16,697 nt of DNA from Bacteroidota bacterium. GTDB lineage: Bacteria; Bacteroidota; Bacteroidia; Chitinophagales; Chitinophagaceae. The notes under the pieces are model-generated. The model did not search any database. It was given only the letters and a program-made list of their open reading frames with translations, and was not told where the DNA came from. The position numbers were made by a program, and so were the translations under genes. Positions 1 through 8,196 of the stretch are shown here, piece after piece (positions within the stretch are counted from its first letter, which is position 1; each line of letters starts with the position of its first letter). The stretch lies in contig CANGMV010000003.1 of assembly GCA_947454745.1 (NCBI GenBank), positions 1-16,697 of the forward strand, in the 5' to 3' direction.

Positions 1-991
1 CACCAGCAGCGCTAACTACATTTTCCTCTAACATAATACTTCCAAAATCATTGGCACCTGCTTCTAAACAAACCTGTGCAGTCGCTTTACCAACGGTTAA
101 CCAACTTGCTTGAATATTTTTAATATTTGGCAACATGATACGACTAATCGCAATCATACGAATATACTCTTCGGTAGTGGTTAAATTATGTACACCTCTG
201 ATTTTAGTTAATAAGGTGTCTACGTCTTGGAAGGTCCAAGGAATAAATGCCAAAAATCCTTTTGCATCTTTTGGTTTTCTGTCTTGTACTTCGCGAATAC
301 GTACTAAGTGAATAAATCTTTCTTCCAAAGTCTCCACATGGCCAAACATCATCGTAGCACTCGTCGTAATATTTAATTGGTGTGCTGCTGCCATTACATC
401 TAACCATTCGTCGGCTCCACATTTTCCATTGGATACTAATTTACGTACACGATCCACTAAAATCTCTGCGCCCGCTCCTGGCAAGGAATCCATGCCTGCT
501 TCATGTAAAGCTTTTAAAACGTCGGTATGTGACATGCCTTCTAACTTTGCAATATGTGCAATTTCTGGGGGCCCTAATGTGTGCAATTTAATGGTCGGAA
601 ATTCATTCTTTATTTGGCTGAATATATCTGTATAAAATTTTAATCCTAATTCAGGGTGATGACCACCTTGTAATAATAATTGATCGCCGCCCCAGGCCAA
701 TGTTTCCTTAATTTTTACACGGTAGGTATCCATATCGGTAATATAGGCTTCTGGATGACCAGGGATTCTATAAAAATTACAAAACTTGCAATTAGCAATA
801 CATACATTCGTTGTGTTTACATTTCGATCAATTTGCCAAGTTACTTTACCATGCGGGACTTGCTTTTTTCTTAACTCATTGGCAATATTACTAATCTCAT
901 TTAAAGGGGCATGTTCGAATAAAAACATTCCTTCTTCCTTAGTTAAATACTCGAAATTCAGCGCTTTCTTATATAATTCGTCTAATTGCAT
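1..991 (-). CDS. mqnC: Cyclic dehypoxanthinyl futalosine synthase MqnC (3' end outside window)
   Basis: This is a radical SAM enzyme of the futalosine route to menaquinone. It cyclises dehypoxanthine futalosine in the cytoplasm. About 330 residues are visible and the frame stays open to the left edge, so the C-terminus is missing. The radical SAM cysteines are C64, C68 and C71 (CIANCKFC, the CX3CX2C pattern). Further family landmarks follow: GGHHPELGL, the LPGAGAEILVDRVR stretch, TSATMMFGHVET, FIPW, and GANDFGSIMLEENVVSAAG at the visible end. The related MqnE (aminofutalosine synthase) is less likely because the GAEIL and ANDFGS blocks match MqnC. The start is ATG at 991. Another ATG at 996 is out of frame. 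A -7 promoter element lies 19 bases upstream. The gene is divergent from the M16 peptidase operon, and no other menaquinone gene is visible. Confidence 0.93.
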   Translation of the reverse strand, partial: MQLDELYKKALNFEYLTKEEGMFLFEHAPLNEISNIANELRKKQVPHGKVTWQIDRNVNTTNVCIANCKFCNFYRIPGHPEAYITDMDTYRVKIKETLAWGGDQLLLQGGHHPELGLKFYTDIFSQIKNEFPTIKLHTLGPPEIAHIAKLEGMSHTDVLKALHEAGMDSLPGAGAEILVDRVRKLVSNGKCGADEWLDVMAAAHQLNITTSATMMFGHVETLEERFIHLVRIREVQDRKPKDAKGFLAFIPWTFQDVDTLLTKIRGVHNLTTTEEYIRMIAISRIMLPNIKNIQASWLTVGKATAQVCLEAGANDFGSIMLEENVVSAAG

Positions 992-1010
992 ATCATTCTT
1001 TTAAGAGTAA

Positions 1011-1018
1011 CAAAGTTA
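1011..1018 (-). promoter_or_regulatory. -7 promoter element of mqnC (TAACTTTG)
   Basis: Read on the minus strand this is TAACTTTG, an exact match to the Bacteroidota -7 consensus TAnnTTTG. It lies 19 bases before the mqnC ATG. I see no clear -33 TTG at the usual distance. It shares the 117-bp gap between mqnC and the M16 gene with an opposing -7 element, so this is a divergent promoter region. Confidence 0.6.
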
Positions 1019-1091
1019 AGGCTTAAAGGGTTCGCTTTTTACCTGAGTTTATTTTATCTATATTCATAAATAGACTCTTGTTTAAAAGGAG

Positions 1092-1099
1092 TAATTTTG
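1092..1099 (+). promoter_or_regulatory. -7 promoter element of the M16 operon (TAATTTTG)
   Basis: TAATTTTG matches the TAnnTTTG consensus exactly. It overlaps the TTG at 1097 that would give the longest reading frame, so that TTG is unlikely to lie inside the transcript. Only nine bases separate it from the ATG at 1109, which implies a 5' leader of a few bases. No -33 element at standard spacing is obvious. Confidence 0.6.
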
Positions 1100-1108
1100 T
1101 CCTCCATT

Positions 1109-2353
1109 ATGATACAATTTGACAGATTCCAACTAGAAAATGGTTTAAAAGTATTGGTTCACCCCGACACGACCACACCCATGGCCGTAGTGAACATTTT
1201 ATACAATGTAGGCGCAAAGGACGAACAACCCGATAAAACCGGGTTTGCCCATTTATTTGAACATTTGATGTTTGGAGGGAGTATCAATATTCCCGAATAT
1301 GACGAGCCCTTGCAAAGAGCAGGAGGGGAGAACAATGCATATACAACCAATGACTTAACGAATTATTATTGTCAATTGCCCGCTGAAAATATCGAAACTG
1401 CTTTTTGGTTAGAAAGCGACAGAATGCTGTCTTTGGCATTTAGTCCAAAGAGTTTAGAAGTTCAGCGCAAAGTAGTATGTGAGGAATTTAAAGAACACTA
1501 TATTAACAAGCCTTATGGAGATGCTTGGCATAAAATGCGCACTTTAGCTTATACAAAACATCCTTACCGTTGGATGACAATTGGCGCTTCTTTGGCCCAT
1601 GTGGAACAGGCTACCATGGAAGATGTGAAAGATTTTTTCTTCCAATTTTATCGCCCCAATAATGCCATTTTAGTAGTAACAGGCAATGTGAAAACCGAGG
1701 ATATTAAAGTATTGGCTGAAAAATGGTTTGGTCCGATTCCTGCAGGGAAACCGTATGAAAGAAACTTGCCAGAGGAGCCTAAGCAAGAAAAGCATCGAAG
1801 CATTGATGTTCGTGCCGATGTACCGATGGATATGTTGATGATGACTTGGCATATGGGCGGGAGATTTGACGCTACTTATCATGCAACCGATTTATTAACC
1901 GAAGTGTTAGGAGGTGGTGCTTCATCGCGTTTATATGAACAACTTATTAAAGTAAGACAATTGTTTTCTTCTATTTCTTGTTATCATTTTGGAACAATCG
2001 ATCCAGGTTTATTTGTAATTACAGGCAAGCTCGTAAAAGGAATTAGTATGTCGGTGGCAGAAAAAGCAGTATTAGAAGAAGTTGAAAAAATGAAGACCGA
2101 AATACTTTCAGAAAAAGAAGTTCAAAAAGTGATCAATAAAACGGAGAGTATGATTTGTTTTGAAGATATGAGTATTATGAATCGCGCGCAAAGCCTTGCC
2201 TACTATGAGTTACTGGGAGATGCGGCTTTGATGAATGAAGAATTAGAAAAGTACCAATCCATTACGCCTGCAATTATTCAATCAACAGCAAAAACCATTT
2301 TTGCAGAAGGAAATAGAAACACATTATATTATTATAGCAAAACCAGCGCTTAG
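1109..2353 (+). CDS. M16 family zinc metallopeptidase, catalytic subunit
   Basis: This is a pitrilysin/mitochondrial-processing-peptidase-like protease of 414 residues from the chosen start. The inverted zinc motif HxxEH is at H48-E51-H52 (HLFEH). The third zinc ligand is probably E125 in VVCEE. The block AYTTNDLTNYY at about 77-87 is the usual substrate-side motif. The second M16 half-domain follows from about residue 180. No signal peptide or membrane segment is visible, so it is probably cytoplasmic, although related Bacteroidota enzymes are sometimes periplasmic. An upstream TTG (1097) would add four residues but overlaps the promoter -7 element, so ATG 1109 (MIQFDRF) is preferred. The next gene, 30 bases downstream, encodes the matching non-catalytic subunit, so the pair probably forms a heterodimer. 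The substrate is unknown. Confidence 0.92.
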   Translation: MIQFDRFQLENGLKVLVHPDTTTPMAVVNILYNVGAKDEQPDKTGFAHLFEHLMFGGSINIPEYDEPLQRAGGENNAYTTNDLTNYYCQLPAENIETAFWLESDRMLSLAFSPKSLEVQRKVVCEEFKEHYINKPYGDAWHKMRTLAYTKHPYRWMTIGASLAHVEQATMEDVKDFFFQFYRPNNAILVVTGNVKTEDIKVLAEKWFGPIPAGKPYERNLPEEPKQEKHRSIDVRADVPMDMLMMTWHMGGRFDATYHATDLLTEVLGGGASSRLYEQLIKVRQLFSSISCYHFGTIDPGLFVITGKLVKGISMSVAEKAVLEEVEKMKTEILSEKEVQKVINKTESMICFEDMSIMNRAQSLAYYELLGDAALMNEELEKYQSITPAIIQSTAKTIFAEGNRNTLYYYSKTSA

Positions 2354-2383
2354 TTTTTCAACTAGGCAACTAATTATTATATC

Positions 2384-3667
2384 ATGGCATTAGACCGAAC
2401 CACTGCTCCTCATATTAAAGACGCAGTTGACTTTGACATTCAATTAAAGCCTTGCCAAAAATACAGTTTGGACAATGGGGTGGAAGTGTATGCATTTGAA
2501 GGGGGTGCACAGGAAGTGATGATGATGGAGTTGGTGTTTTTCGCTGGTAATAGTTTTGAAACAAAAAACTGGGTAGCGCCTGCCACTAATTATTTATTAA
2601 AGAACGGAACCCATAATAAGACTGCGTTTGAAGTGAATGATGCGTTTGAGTTTTATGGTGCTTATTTAAACAGGTCATGTTATAACGAAACTGCAACCAT
2701 TAGTTTACATACCTTAACAAAGCATTTTCAGGAAGTTGTTCCAGTGGTAAGTGAATTGGTAGCTGATGCAATATTCCCCGAAAACGAATTGGATATTTAT
2801 GCAAAAAACCAAATTCAACAGCTCACATTGAATTTAAAGAAAGGGGACTTTATTGCGAATCGATTTATAGATGAATATTTGTTTGGCATTGATCATCCAT
2901 ATGGAAAGTATTCAAGTGAAGAAAGTTATAATCAATTAACGCGTGATGATTTAGTAGCATTCTACAATAAATATTATAAGGAAGGAAAATGTATCGTTTT
3001 CATGGCGGGTCAGTTTCCAGCAAATATAGAATCTGTATTAAATAAATATATTGGTAGTTTGCCATTGAATAAAAAGGTTTTTGAAACGCCGGAACACCCT
3101 ATTATAGCTGCATCTCAGAAAAAATACAGTGTAGTAAATGATCCCAACTCGGTGCAAGGTTCTATTCGTATCGCAAGACATTTTCCCAACAGGCATCATC
3201 CCGATTTTGCAGCTGCACAGGTATTGAATAATATATTTGGTGGTTTTTTTGGTTCTCGTTTAATGAGTAATATTCGTGAGGACAAAGGATACACCTACGG
3301 CATTCATAGTTATTTACAAAACCATATTCAACAAAGTGCATGGATGGTAAGCACCGATGCAGGTAAAGATGTTTGTAAAGCAACAATCGAGGAAGTATAT
3401 AAAGAGATGTCCATTTTAAGAAGTGAGCTAGTAGATATGGATGAATTGAATTTGGTGAAGAATTATATGTTGGGTTCATTGTTAGGAGATGTAGATGGAC
3501 CTTTTCAAATTATAGGTCGTTGGAAATCCTATATTTTAAATGGGTTAGATGAGTCCTATTTCTATAACACAATTAAAACCGTTAGGGCGATTCAGCCGGC
3601 AGAAATAAAGGATTTGGCCAACAAGTATTTGAAGGAAGAGGACTTTTACGAGCTGGTAGTTTATTAA
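2384..3667 (+). CDS. M16 family peptidase-like protein, non-catalytic subunit
   Basis: This 427-residue protein has the M16 fold but lacks the zinc site. The segment aligning with HLFEH of its neighbour reads PATNY (residues 66-70), so it should not bind zinc or cleave peptides itself. It keeps the substrate-handling segment of the C-terminal half, NIREDKGYTYG, with R298 and Y305. In paired M16B enzymes that region of the partner subunit completes the active site. The FGGFFGSRLM block just before it is also typical. The gene lies 30 bases after the catalytic subunit on the same strand and ends at a strong terminator, so the two form a two-gene operon. Heterodimer formation is inferred from the family pattern. 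Confidence 0.88.
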   Translation: MALDRTTAPHIKDAVDFDIQLKPCQKYSLDNGVEVYAFEGGAQEVMMMELVFFAGNSFETKNWVAPATNYLLKNGTHNKTAFEVNDAFEFYGAYLNRSCYNETATISLHTLTKHFQEVVPVVSELVADAIFPENELDIYAKNQIQQLTLNLKKGDFIANRFIDEYLFGIDHPYGKYSSEESYNQLTRDDLVAFYNKYYKEGKCIVFMAGQFPANIESVLNKYIGSLPLNKKVFETPEHPIIAASQKKYSVVNDPNSVQGSIRIARHFPNRHHPDFAAAQVLNNIFGGFFGSRLMSNIREDKGYTYGIHSYLQNHIQQSAWMVSTDAGKDVCKATIEEVYKEMSILRSELVDMDELNLVKNYMLGSLLGDVDGPFQIIGRWKSYILNGLDESYFYNTIKTVRAIQPAEIKDLANKYLKEEDFYELVVY

Positions 3668-3693
3668 AAGCTACCTCAATAATAAATATTTTT

Positions 3694-3733
3694 AAAGCTA
3701 ATATATTGAAATACAATGTATTAGCTTTTTTAT
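3694..3733 (+). terminator. Rho-independent terminator of the M16 operon
   Basis: Arms 3694-3708 and 3714-3728 form a 15-bp stem with one G-U pair around the five-base loop AAATA. A T-rich tract follows (TTTTT, A, TTTTT). The stem is AT-rich but long. It lies 26 bases after the stop codon of the second M16 gene. Confidence 0.85.
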
Positions 3734-3748
3734 TTTTATAATACTATA

Positions 3749-3785
3749 AAATATTTAGTACTGTGTGATGCATAGTACTAAATAT
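3749..3785. promoter_or_regulatory. Perfect 13-bp inverted repeat, probable PadR operator
   Basis: The arms AATATTTAGTACT (3749-3761) and AGTACTAAATATT (3773-3785) are exact inverted copies separated by 11 bases. Each arm contains the self-complementary hexamer AGTACT, with centres 17 bp apart. The repeat ends five bases before the -7 element of the PadR gene and covers the -33 region, where a bound dimer would block RNA polymerase. PadR-family repressors commonly bind such dyads in their own promoters, so autoregulation is the likely role. It is not a terminator because no T tract follows. Confidence 0.75.
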
Positions 3786-3790
3786 TCTCC

Positions 3791-3798
3791 TAGCTTTG
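3791..3798 (+). promoter_or_regulatory. -7 promoter element of the PadR-PspC operon (TAGCTTTG)
   Basis: TAGCTTTG is an exact TAnnTTTG match, placed just downstream of the inverted repeat and 18 bases before the ATG at 3817. It overlaps the TTG at 3796 that the longest open frame would use as a start. Confidence 0.65.
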
Positions 3799-3816
3799 TG
3801 TCCTAAAGTAATTATC

Positions 3817-4182
3817 ATGGATATACAAAATACACAGAGTCAAATGCGCAAGGGCGTATTGGAGTTTTGCATATTGTCTATCATTCAAAAAGGCGAAGTG
3901 TATCCTAGTGACATCGTCGAACAAATGAAAGCGGCCAATTTGCATATACTAGAAGGAACTTTGTATCCTTTATTAACTCGATTAAAAAACGCAGGCTTAT
4001 TAAATTACAGATGGGTGGAAAGTGTGAGTGGTCCGCCAAGAAAATATTTTGTGTTAACTGAGGATGGCAATAAAGCATTTGATGTTTTATTAAAAACCTG
4101 GAACGAAATGACAGGTGCAGTGAATCAATTAACCCAAAACACGAACAATATTGCTAACTCAGAAGTTGTTCCAGCTTCTTAA
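3817..4182 (+). CDS. PadR family transcriptional repressor
   Basis: This is a winged-helix DNA-binding repressor of 121 residues from ATG 3817. The family signature is clear: MRKGVLEFCIL at the first helix, EGTLYPLLTRLKNAGLL as the recognition-helix block, and SGPPRKYFVLTEDG as the wing. The C-terminal helix is short, as in the small PadR subgroup, and ends in an Asn/Thr-rich tail. An upstream TTG at 3796 would add seven residues but lies within the promoter element. The PspC-domain membrane gene follows ten bases after the stop, a pairing often seen in Bacteroidota. The perfect inverted repeat at 3749-3785 is the natural autoregulatory operator. The inducing signal is unknown, but the partner gene suggests envelope stress. 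Confidence 0.93.
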   Translation: MDIQNTQSQMRKGVLEFCILSIIQKGEVYPSDIVEQMKAANLHILEGTLYPLLTRLKNAGLLNYRWVESVSGPPRKYFVLTEDGNKAFDVLLKTWNEMTGAVNQLTQNTNNIANSEVVPAS

Positions 4183-4192
4183 AATATACATC

Positions 4193-6502
4193 ATGAACAA
4201 AGTAATCAATATCAATTTTCAAGGTCGCATTCTTCCAATCGAAGAGCAGGCATATGAAATATTAAAACAATATATCGAATCCTTACGCGCTTATTTTGCT
4301 AACGAAGAAGGCCGTGATGAAATTATCAATGACATTGAATGTCGTGTTGCTGAATTATGTGAGGAGCGTCTTAAAAAAGGGGCTATTTGCATTGATGCAG
4401 AAGGCATTAATTTAATAATTGATAGCATTGGTCGTCCTGCAGATTTTGCTGCTCAAGATGGTTTTGAACAAACTACTTCAACAAGTGCAGGTGCAAATGA
4501 TGACAATAATAACTATGAGCATAAGCCATGGGAATCTACTACACAAAAGCGATTGTATCGTGACGAACAAAACAAAGTGCTAGGTGGTGTTTGTAGCGGT
4601 ATTGCGAACTACTTTAATATCGATCCATTAATTGTTCGAATTTTATGGATTTTCTTAATTGGTGTAAATATTTTAGGCTATTTAATTTTATGGATAGCAG
4701 TGCCAAGTTCTTCGGTAAAGGAAGTGGGCGGGGTACGAAAAAGATTATTTAGAGATATTGATAAAAAAATAATTGGCGGTGTTTGTGCAGGACTTTCAAA
4801 ATATTTTGGAATAAGAGTGGGCATCATTCGTTTATTATTTTCAATTCCATTTATCCGCTTCATCATTAATTTTAATCATGTGCATTTATGGCAATTTTGG
4901 GATAGTTTAGATTTCCCGAATATCTTTGATATTACATTTAGCCCAGGAGCCATCTTTGTATATATTGTGTTGTGGTTGGTTTTGCCCGAAGCTAAGACCA
5001 GTGCGGATAAGTTGGAAATGGTAGGTGAAAAAGTGGATTTGAATAGTATTAAAAATACCATTCAAAATGATATGGAAGGGTTTAGTAAAAGAGCACAAAG
5101 CTGGGGAAGTGATTTTTCAAGAAAAAGAGAAGAACGAAGAGCTGAAAGAGCAGAACACCGTGCCGAAAGAAGAGGGGAAAGAGATGGTGAAGGATTTCAA
5201 CAAGAAGCCTATACAGTGCATGAAAACAGAAAAGGATGCTTACATTTTGTAGGTCGTTTAATTACTATTTCAGTGAAAGTTTTTGTTTACTTCGTATTGG
5301 GTATTATTGGAATTTCCTTATTGGCTGCTTTATTTGGAATGGGCGTTGCCGGAACCAGCTTATTACCCTTAAAAGGATTTATTCTTGAAGATGGGTTGCA
5401 ATCTGCTGCTGCTATTGGAGCGATTGTGTTTTTTATATGGGTTCCGATTATTGCAATTGTAACTGCTGTTATTAGAAAAATTGCGGGCTTTAAGAAATCG
5501 AATATTTGGATTAGAACTAGCTTTATTTCGCTATGGGTTTTAGGCTGGGTATGTATATTTTATTTCTTTAGTAGTTTAGGAAATAGCTTTTCAAAGCACA
5601 ATGTAACAGTGGAAGAAAAAGTACAATTAAAAAATGCTAAAGTTGATTTCTTAGAATTAACGGCTACTCCAAAAATGAAATACTATGAGGACAAGTGGTT
5701 TCAAATCATTCCTTTTAGTAATTATAGTGATGAGGATTCGGTATTTGTTAGAAATATGAGTGTGCGTATTGTACAATCTAAAACGGATAGTTTTGAAATA
5801 AAAATCGTGAAACTAAGTAACGGCAAAACAGTACAAGAAGCCAATACGATTGCAGGTAAAATCAACTTTGAGTTAACACAACAGGATAGTATTTTGTATT
5901 TAGATAGGGGCATTGGTATCAATAAAAAAGACAAATTTCGCAATCAACATATTATTATGACCATTGCGGTTCCGGTTGGCAAACGCATTTTGATTACCAA
6001 TAAAGGTTGGTCTCAAACCAATGTACGTATTAATAATCATGGCATGCAAACAGAAACCTTTAATGGATTTCATAGTGGAAATTCATCCAATGATTGGTTT
6101 AATGAGTGGAATGAGCCTTGGGATAATGAGTCTTATGCTTATGAACAAGGGGTTGAATATAGAATGACTGCCACTGGTTTGGAAAAATTAAAACGTGCCG
6201 ATAACGAAGTTGCAGATGATGATGCGGATACGCCTGACGAGATTGAAGACAAATTGCAAAAGCTAAAAGAAGAACGTATGCAATTGGAACAAAATTTAGA
6301 AAAGACGAAAGCGGAAAAATTACAGGAATTGGATAAGATCGATCGTGCATTGGACAAGCAAAAGGAAAAAGCAGGAAAAGCGGCAGAGGAAAGAAAAGAC
6401 AAAAAAGTAGCCGTTGCTACTGGAGCGCAATATAAAACCGTTGCCAATGCTGCTAGCAGGTTCACCGATCTGCATTGGGTTTTAGAAAGATTCTCCTACT
6501 AA
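4193..6502 (+). CDS. PspC-domain envelope membrane protein with two PspC repeats
   Basis: This is a 769-residue membrane protein, probably involved in envelope stress. Residues 1-90 form a cytoplasmic region common in Bacteroidota PspC proteins. PspC domain 1 spans about 118-172 (KRLYRDEQNKVLGGVCSGIA) and domain 2 about 182-267 (KRLFRDIDKKIIGGVCAGLS). Domain 2 is stretched by an aromatic insert near 225-250. An Arg/Glu-rich charged stretch covers about 308-332. Hydrophobic segments are near 146-171, 209-226, 250-266, 354-382, 405-427 and 438-462. A presumably extracytoplasmic beta-rich part covers about 470-605, and a Lys/Glu coiled coil about 682-738. The tail ends FTDLHWVLERFSY. ATG 4193 was chosen over an upstream ATG at 4151 that lies inside padR. 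The gene is co-transcribed with padR. The exact role is inferred from family membership. Confidence 0.88.
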   Translation: MNKVININFQGRILPIEEQAYEILKQYIESLRAYFANEEGRDEIINDIECRVAELCEERLKKGAICIDAEGINLIIDSIGRPADFAAQDGFEQTTSTSAGANDDNNNYEHKPWESTTQKRLYRDEQNKVLGGVCSGIANYFNIDPLIVRILWIFLIGVNILGYLILWIAVPSSSVKEVGGVRKRLFRDIDKKIIGGVCAGLSKYFGIRVGIIRLLFSIPFIRFIINFNHVHLWQFWDSLDFPNIFDITFSPGAIFVYIVLWLVLPEAKTSADKLEMVGEKVDLNSIKNTIQNDMEGFSKRAQSWGSDFSRKREERRAERAEHRAERRGERDGEGFQQEAYTVHENRKGCLHFVGRLITISVKVFVYFVLGIIGISLLAALFGMGVAGTSLLPLKGFILEDGLQSAAAIGAIVFFIWVPIIAIVTAVIRKIAGFKKSNIWIRTSFISLWVLGWVCIFYFFSSLGNSFSKHNVTVEEKVQLKNAKVDFLELTATPKMKYYEDKWFQIIPFSNYSDEDSVFVRNMSVRIVQSKTDSFEIKIVKLSNGKTVQEANTIAGKINFELTQQDSILYLDRGIGINKKDKFRNQHIIMTIAVPVGKRILITNKGWSQTNVRINNHGMQTETFNGFHSGNSSNDWFNEWNEPWDNESYAYEQGVEYRMTATGLEKLKRADNEVADDDADTPDEIEDKLQKLKEERMQLEQNLEKTKAEKLQELDKIDRALDKQKEKAGKAAEERKDKKVAVATGAQYKTVANAASRFTDLHWVLERFSY

Positions 6503-6544
6503 TATACTTGGCTATTGATTACGTATAGTTTGATTTTTGGAACG

Positions 6545-6578
6545 ACACCCCTTCTCTCTCGGAAGGGGTGTTTTATTT
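6545..6578 (+). terminator. Rho-independent terminator of the PadR-PspC operon
   Basis: ACACCCCTTC (6545-6554) pairs perfectly with GAAGGGGTGT (6562-6571) around a seven-base loop and is followed by TTTATTT. It is GC-rich against an AT-rich background. Confidence 0.9.
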
Positions 6579-6593
6579 AGGATCCTTTTTGAT

Positions 6594-6601
6594 TATCTTT
6601 G
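6594..6601 (+). promoter_or_regulatory. -7 promoter element of gcvT (TATCTTTG)
   Basis: TATCTTTG is an exact TAnnTTTG match 17 bases before the ATG at 6619. It lies downstream of the TTG at 6568 that opens the longest frame, which rules that TTG out if transcription starts here. Confidence 0.65.
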
Positions 6602-6618
6602 CGCAAATAAATTATTCC

Positions 6619-7713
6619 ATGAGCGAAATCTTAAACACCCCTTTTACTGCCAAACATATTGCCTTAGGTGCTAAAATGGCTCCATTTGCAGGGTACAATA
6701 TGCCCATTAGTTATACAGGAATTAATGACGAACATGCTGCAGTGCGTAATCAAGCAGGTGTGTTTGATGTAAGTCATATGGGTGAATTTATTTTAAAAGG
6801 GCCCGATGCTCTGGATTTAATTCAACGTGTAACAAGTAATGACGCATCTGTTTTAGAAGACGGTAAAGCACAGTATAGTTGTTTGCCAAATACAACAGGA
6901 GGTATTGTAGACGACTTGTTGGTATACTGTGTTGAAAAAAACAAAGTATATATGTTGGTGGTAAATGCATCTAATATTGAAAAAGATTGGAACTGGATAA
7001 GTAGCTACAATACTAAAAATGTAGAAATGCATAATATTAGTCCTAAAACAGCTTTACTAGCTGTTCAAGGTCCGAATGCGACTAAAATTGTACAAAGCAT
7101 GACCGCTATGGATGTATTAAACATGCCTTATTATAGTTTTGCAAAAGGAAAACTATTGGATATTGATAATGTATTAATTAGCGCCACAGGGTATACAGGA
7201 GCAGGTGGAGTAGAGATTTATTTTGATGATGAAAATGATAATGCTTCTAAAGTATGGGACGCACTATTTGCAGCAGGAGCGGCTTATGGATTAAAACCAA
7301 TTGGCCTTGGTGCAAGAGATACCTTGAGATTGGAAATGGGTTTTTGTTTATATGGTAATGACATTGACGATACTACAAGTCCTTTGGAAGCAGGCTTGGG
7401 TTGGATTACAAAATTTACAAAATCGTTTACCAATTCAGCAGCTTTACAAACACAAAAGGAAAATGGAGTAACAAAAAAAATAGTAGGCTTTGAAATGATT
7501 GACCGCGGAATTCCACGTCATTATTATATTATTAAAGATGCAGCTGGGAATGAAATAGGATCAGTTACTTCAGGTACACAGGCGCCAAGTTTAGGAAAGG
7601 CAATTGGAATGGGCTATGTAGCCACTGAGCATGCAAAAATTGGCACTGAAATATTTATTGATATTCGCAATACACCAGTAAAAGCGAAAGTGGTGAAATT
7701 TCCTTTCAAGTAA
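6619..7713 (+). CDS. gcvT: Glycine cleavage system T protein (aminomethyltransferase)
   Basis: GcvT transfers the methylene group from the aminomethyl-lipoyl H protein to tetrahydrofolate and releases ammonia, within the cytoplasmic glycine cleavage complex. The product is 364 residues, the normal size. Family landmarks are [13 protein letters not shown] near 20-32, [10 protein letters not shown] near 48-56, [12 protein letters not shown] near 92-103 with the conserved aspartate pair D98/D99, [18 protein letters not shown], and EAGLGW. The C-terminal barrel domain includes IPRHYY and [21 protein letters not shown]. The start at ATG 6619 (MSEILNT) is preferred to TTG 6568, which lies in the preceding terminator. 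No gcvH or gcvP is adjacent. The gene has its own promoter and terminator, so it is probably a single transcription unit. Confidence 0.96.
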   Translation: MSEILNTPFTAKHIALGAKMAPFAGYNMPISYTGINDEHAAVRNQAGVFDVSHMGEFILKGPDALDLIQRVTSNDASVLEDGKAQYSCLPNTTGGIVDDLLVYCVEKNKVYMLVVNASNIEKDWNWISSYNTKNVEMHNISPKTALLAVQGPNATKIVQSMTAMDVLNMPYYSFAKGKLLDIDNVLISATGYTGAGGVEIYFDDENDNASKVWDALFAAGAAYGLKPIGLGARDTLRLEMGFCLYGNDIDDTTSPLEAGLGWITKFTKSFTNSAALQTQKENGVTKKIVGFEMIDRGIPRHYYIIKDAAGNEIGSVTSGTQAPSLGKAIGMGYVATEHAKIGTEIFIDIRNTPVKAKVVKFPFK

Positions 7714-7737
7714 AATAAATGTATACTATATATTTTT

Positions 7738-7761
7738 AAAGGGGCTTTTGGCCCCTTTTTT
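7738..7761 (+). terminator. Rho-independent terminator of gcvT
   Basis: AAAGGGGC (7738-7745) pairs with GCCCCTTT (7751-7758) around the loop TTTTG. The run of T continues to 7761. It is 25 bases downstream of the gcvT stop. Confidence 0.9.
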
Positions 7762-7830
7762 AATGCAATAAATACTCGAATTTGGCTTTTGATGGAATTG
7801 CATTTTTGTGTTTCAATAAAATTGATAAAC

Positions 7831-8187
7831 ATGAAAGCAATTAAAAACAAAGTGCAATTGGTAGGTCGTTTGGGTGCCGACCCCGAAATTAAATTGTATG
7901 GGGAGGGTAAAAAATTAGCGAATATCCGACTCGCAGTAAATGATCGTTATAAAAATGTAAAAGGAGAATGGATGGATGAAACGCAATGGTTTAGTTTGGT
8001 GGCTTGGGCTAAGCTCGCGGTGTATGTCGAAAAATATTTACTGAAAGGTACTGAAGTAGCCATTGAGGGAAGGTTGGTAAATAAAGCTTTTACCGATAAG
8101 GCTGGTGCCAAAAGGGTAAGTACAGAAATTGTATTAAGTGAAATTTTAATTTTATCAAAACAAAAGGAATTGCTAGTAGAACAATAA
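7831..8187 (+). CDS. ssb: Single-stranded DNA-binding protein, short form without acidic tail
   Basis: This 118-residue OB-fold protein of the SSB family binds single-stranded DNA. The family pattern is clear: NKVQLVGRLGADPEIK at the start, KKLANIRLAVNDRYK, WFSLVAWAKLAVYVEKYLLKGTEVAIEGRLV, and the last strand in STEIVLSEILIL. The protein stops at LVEQ right after the OB fold. It has no disordered linker and none of the acidic tip (typically DDDIPF) that housekeeping SSBs use to recruit partner proteins. It is therefore more likely an auxiliary paralogue than the main replication SSB. ATG 7831 was chosen. An upstream ATG at 7789 would add 14 poorly conserved residues. A one-mismatch -7 element (CATTTTTG, 7801-7808) lies between the two. 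comB follows 21 bases later with its own -7 element. Confidence 0.9.
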   Translation: MKAIKNKVQLVGRLGADPEIKLYGEGKKLANIRLAVNDRYKNVKGEWMDETQWFSLVAWAKLAVYVEKYLLKGTEVAIEGRLVNKAFTDKAGAKRVSTEIVLSEILILSKQKELLVEQ

Positions 8188-8196
8188 TGTGTTTAG

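Noticed and set aside
1097..1108. TTG start giving a longer M16 protein
   Set aside because: The TTG lies within the -7 promoter element TAATTTTG. ATG 1109 begins the conserved sequence.
3162..3479. Antisense reading frame of 105 codons inside the second M16 gene
   Set aside because: It is a mirror frame of a well-conserved coding region, with no promoter element or family motif of its own. The same holds for the other long antisense frames, for example 6139-6465 and 10772-11122.
4151..4192. ATG start giving a longer PspC protein that overlaps padR
   Set aside because: The added residues are padR sequence in another frame. ATG 4193 begins the conserved MNKVININFQG region.
6568..6618. TTG start giving a longer GcvT
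   Set aside because: It lies in the stem of the preceding terminator and upstream of the TATCTTTG element. ATG 6619 matches the usual GcvT N-terminus.
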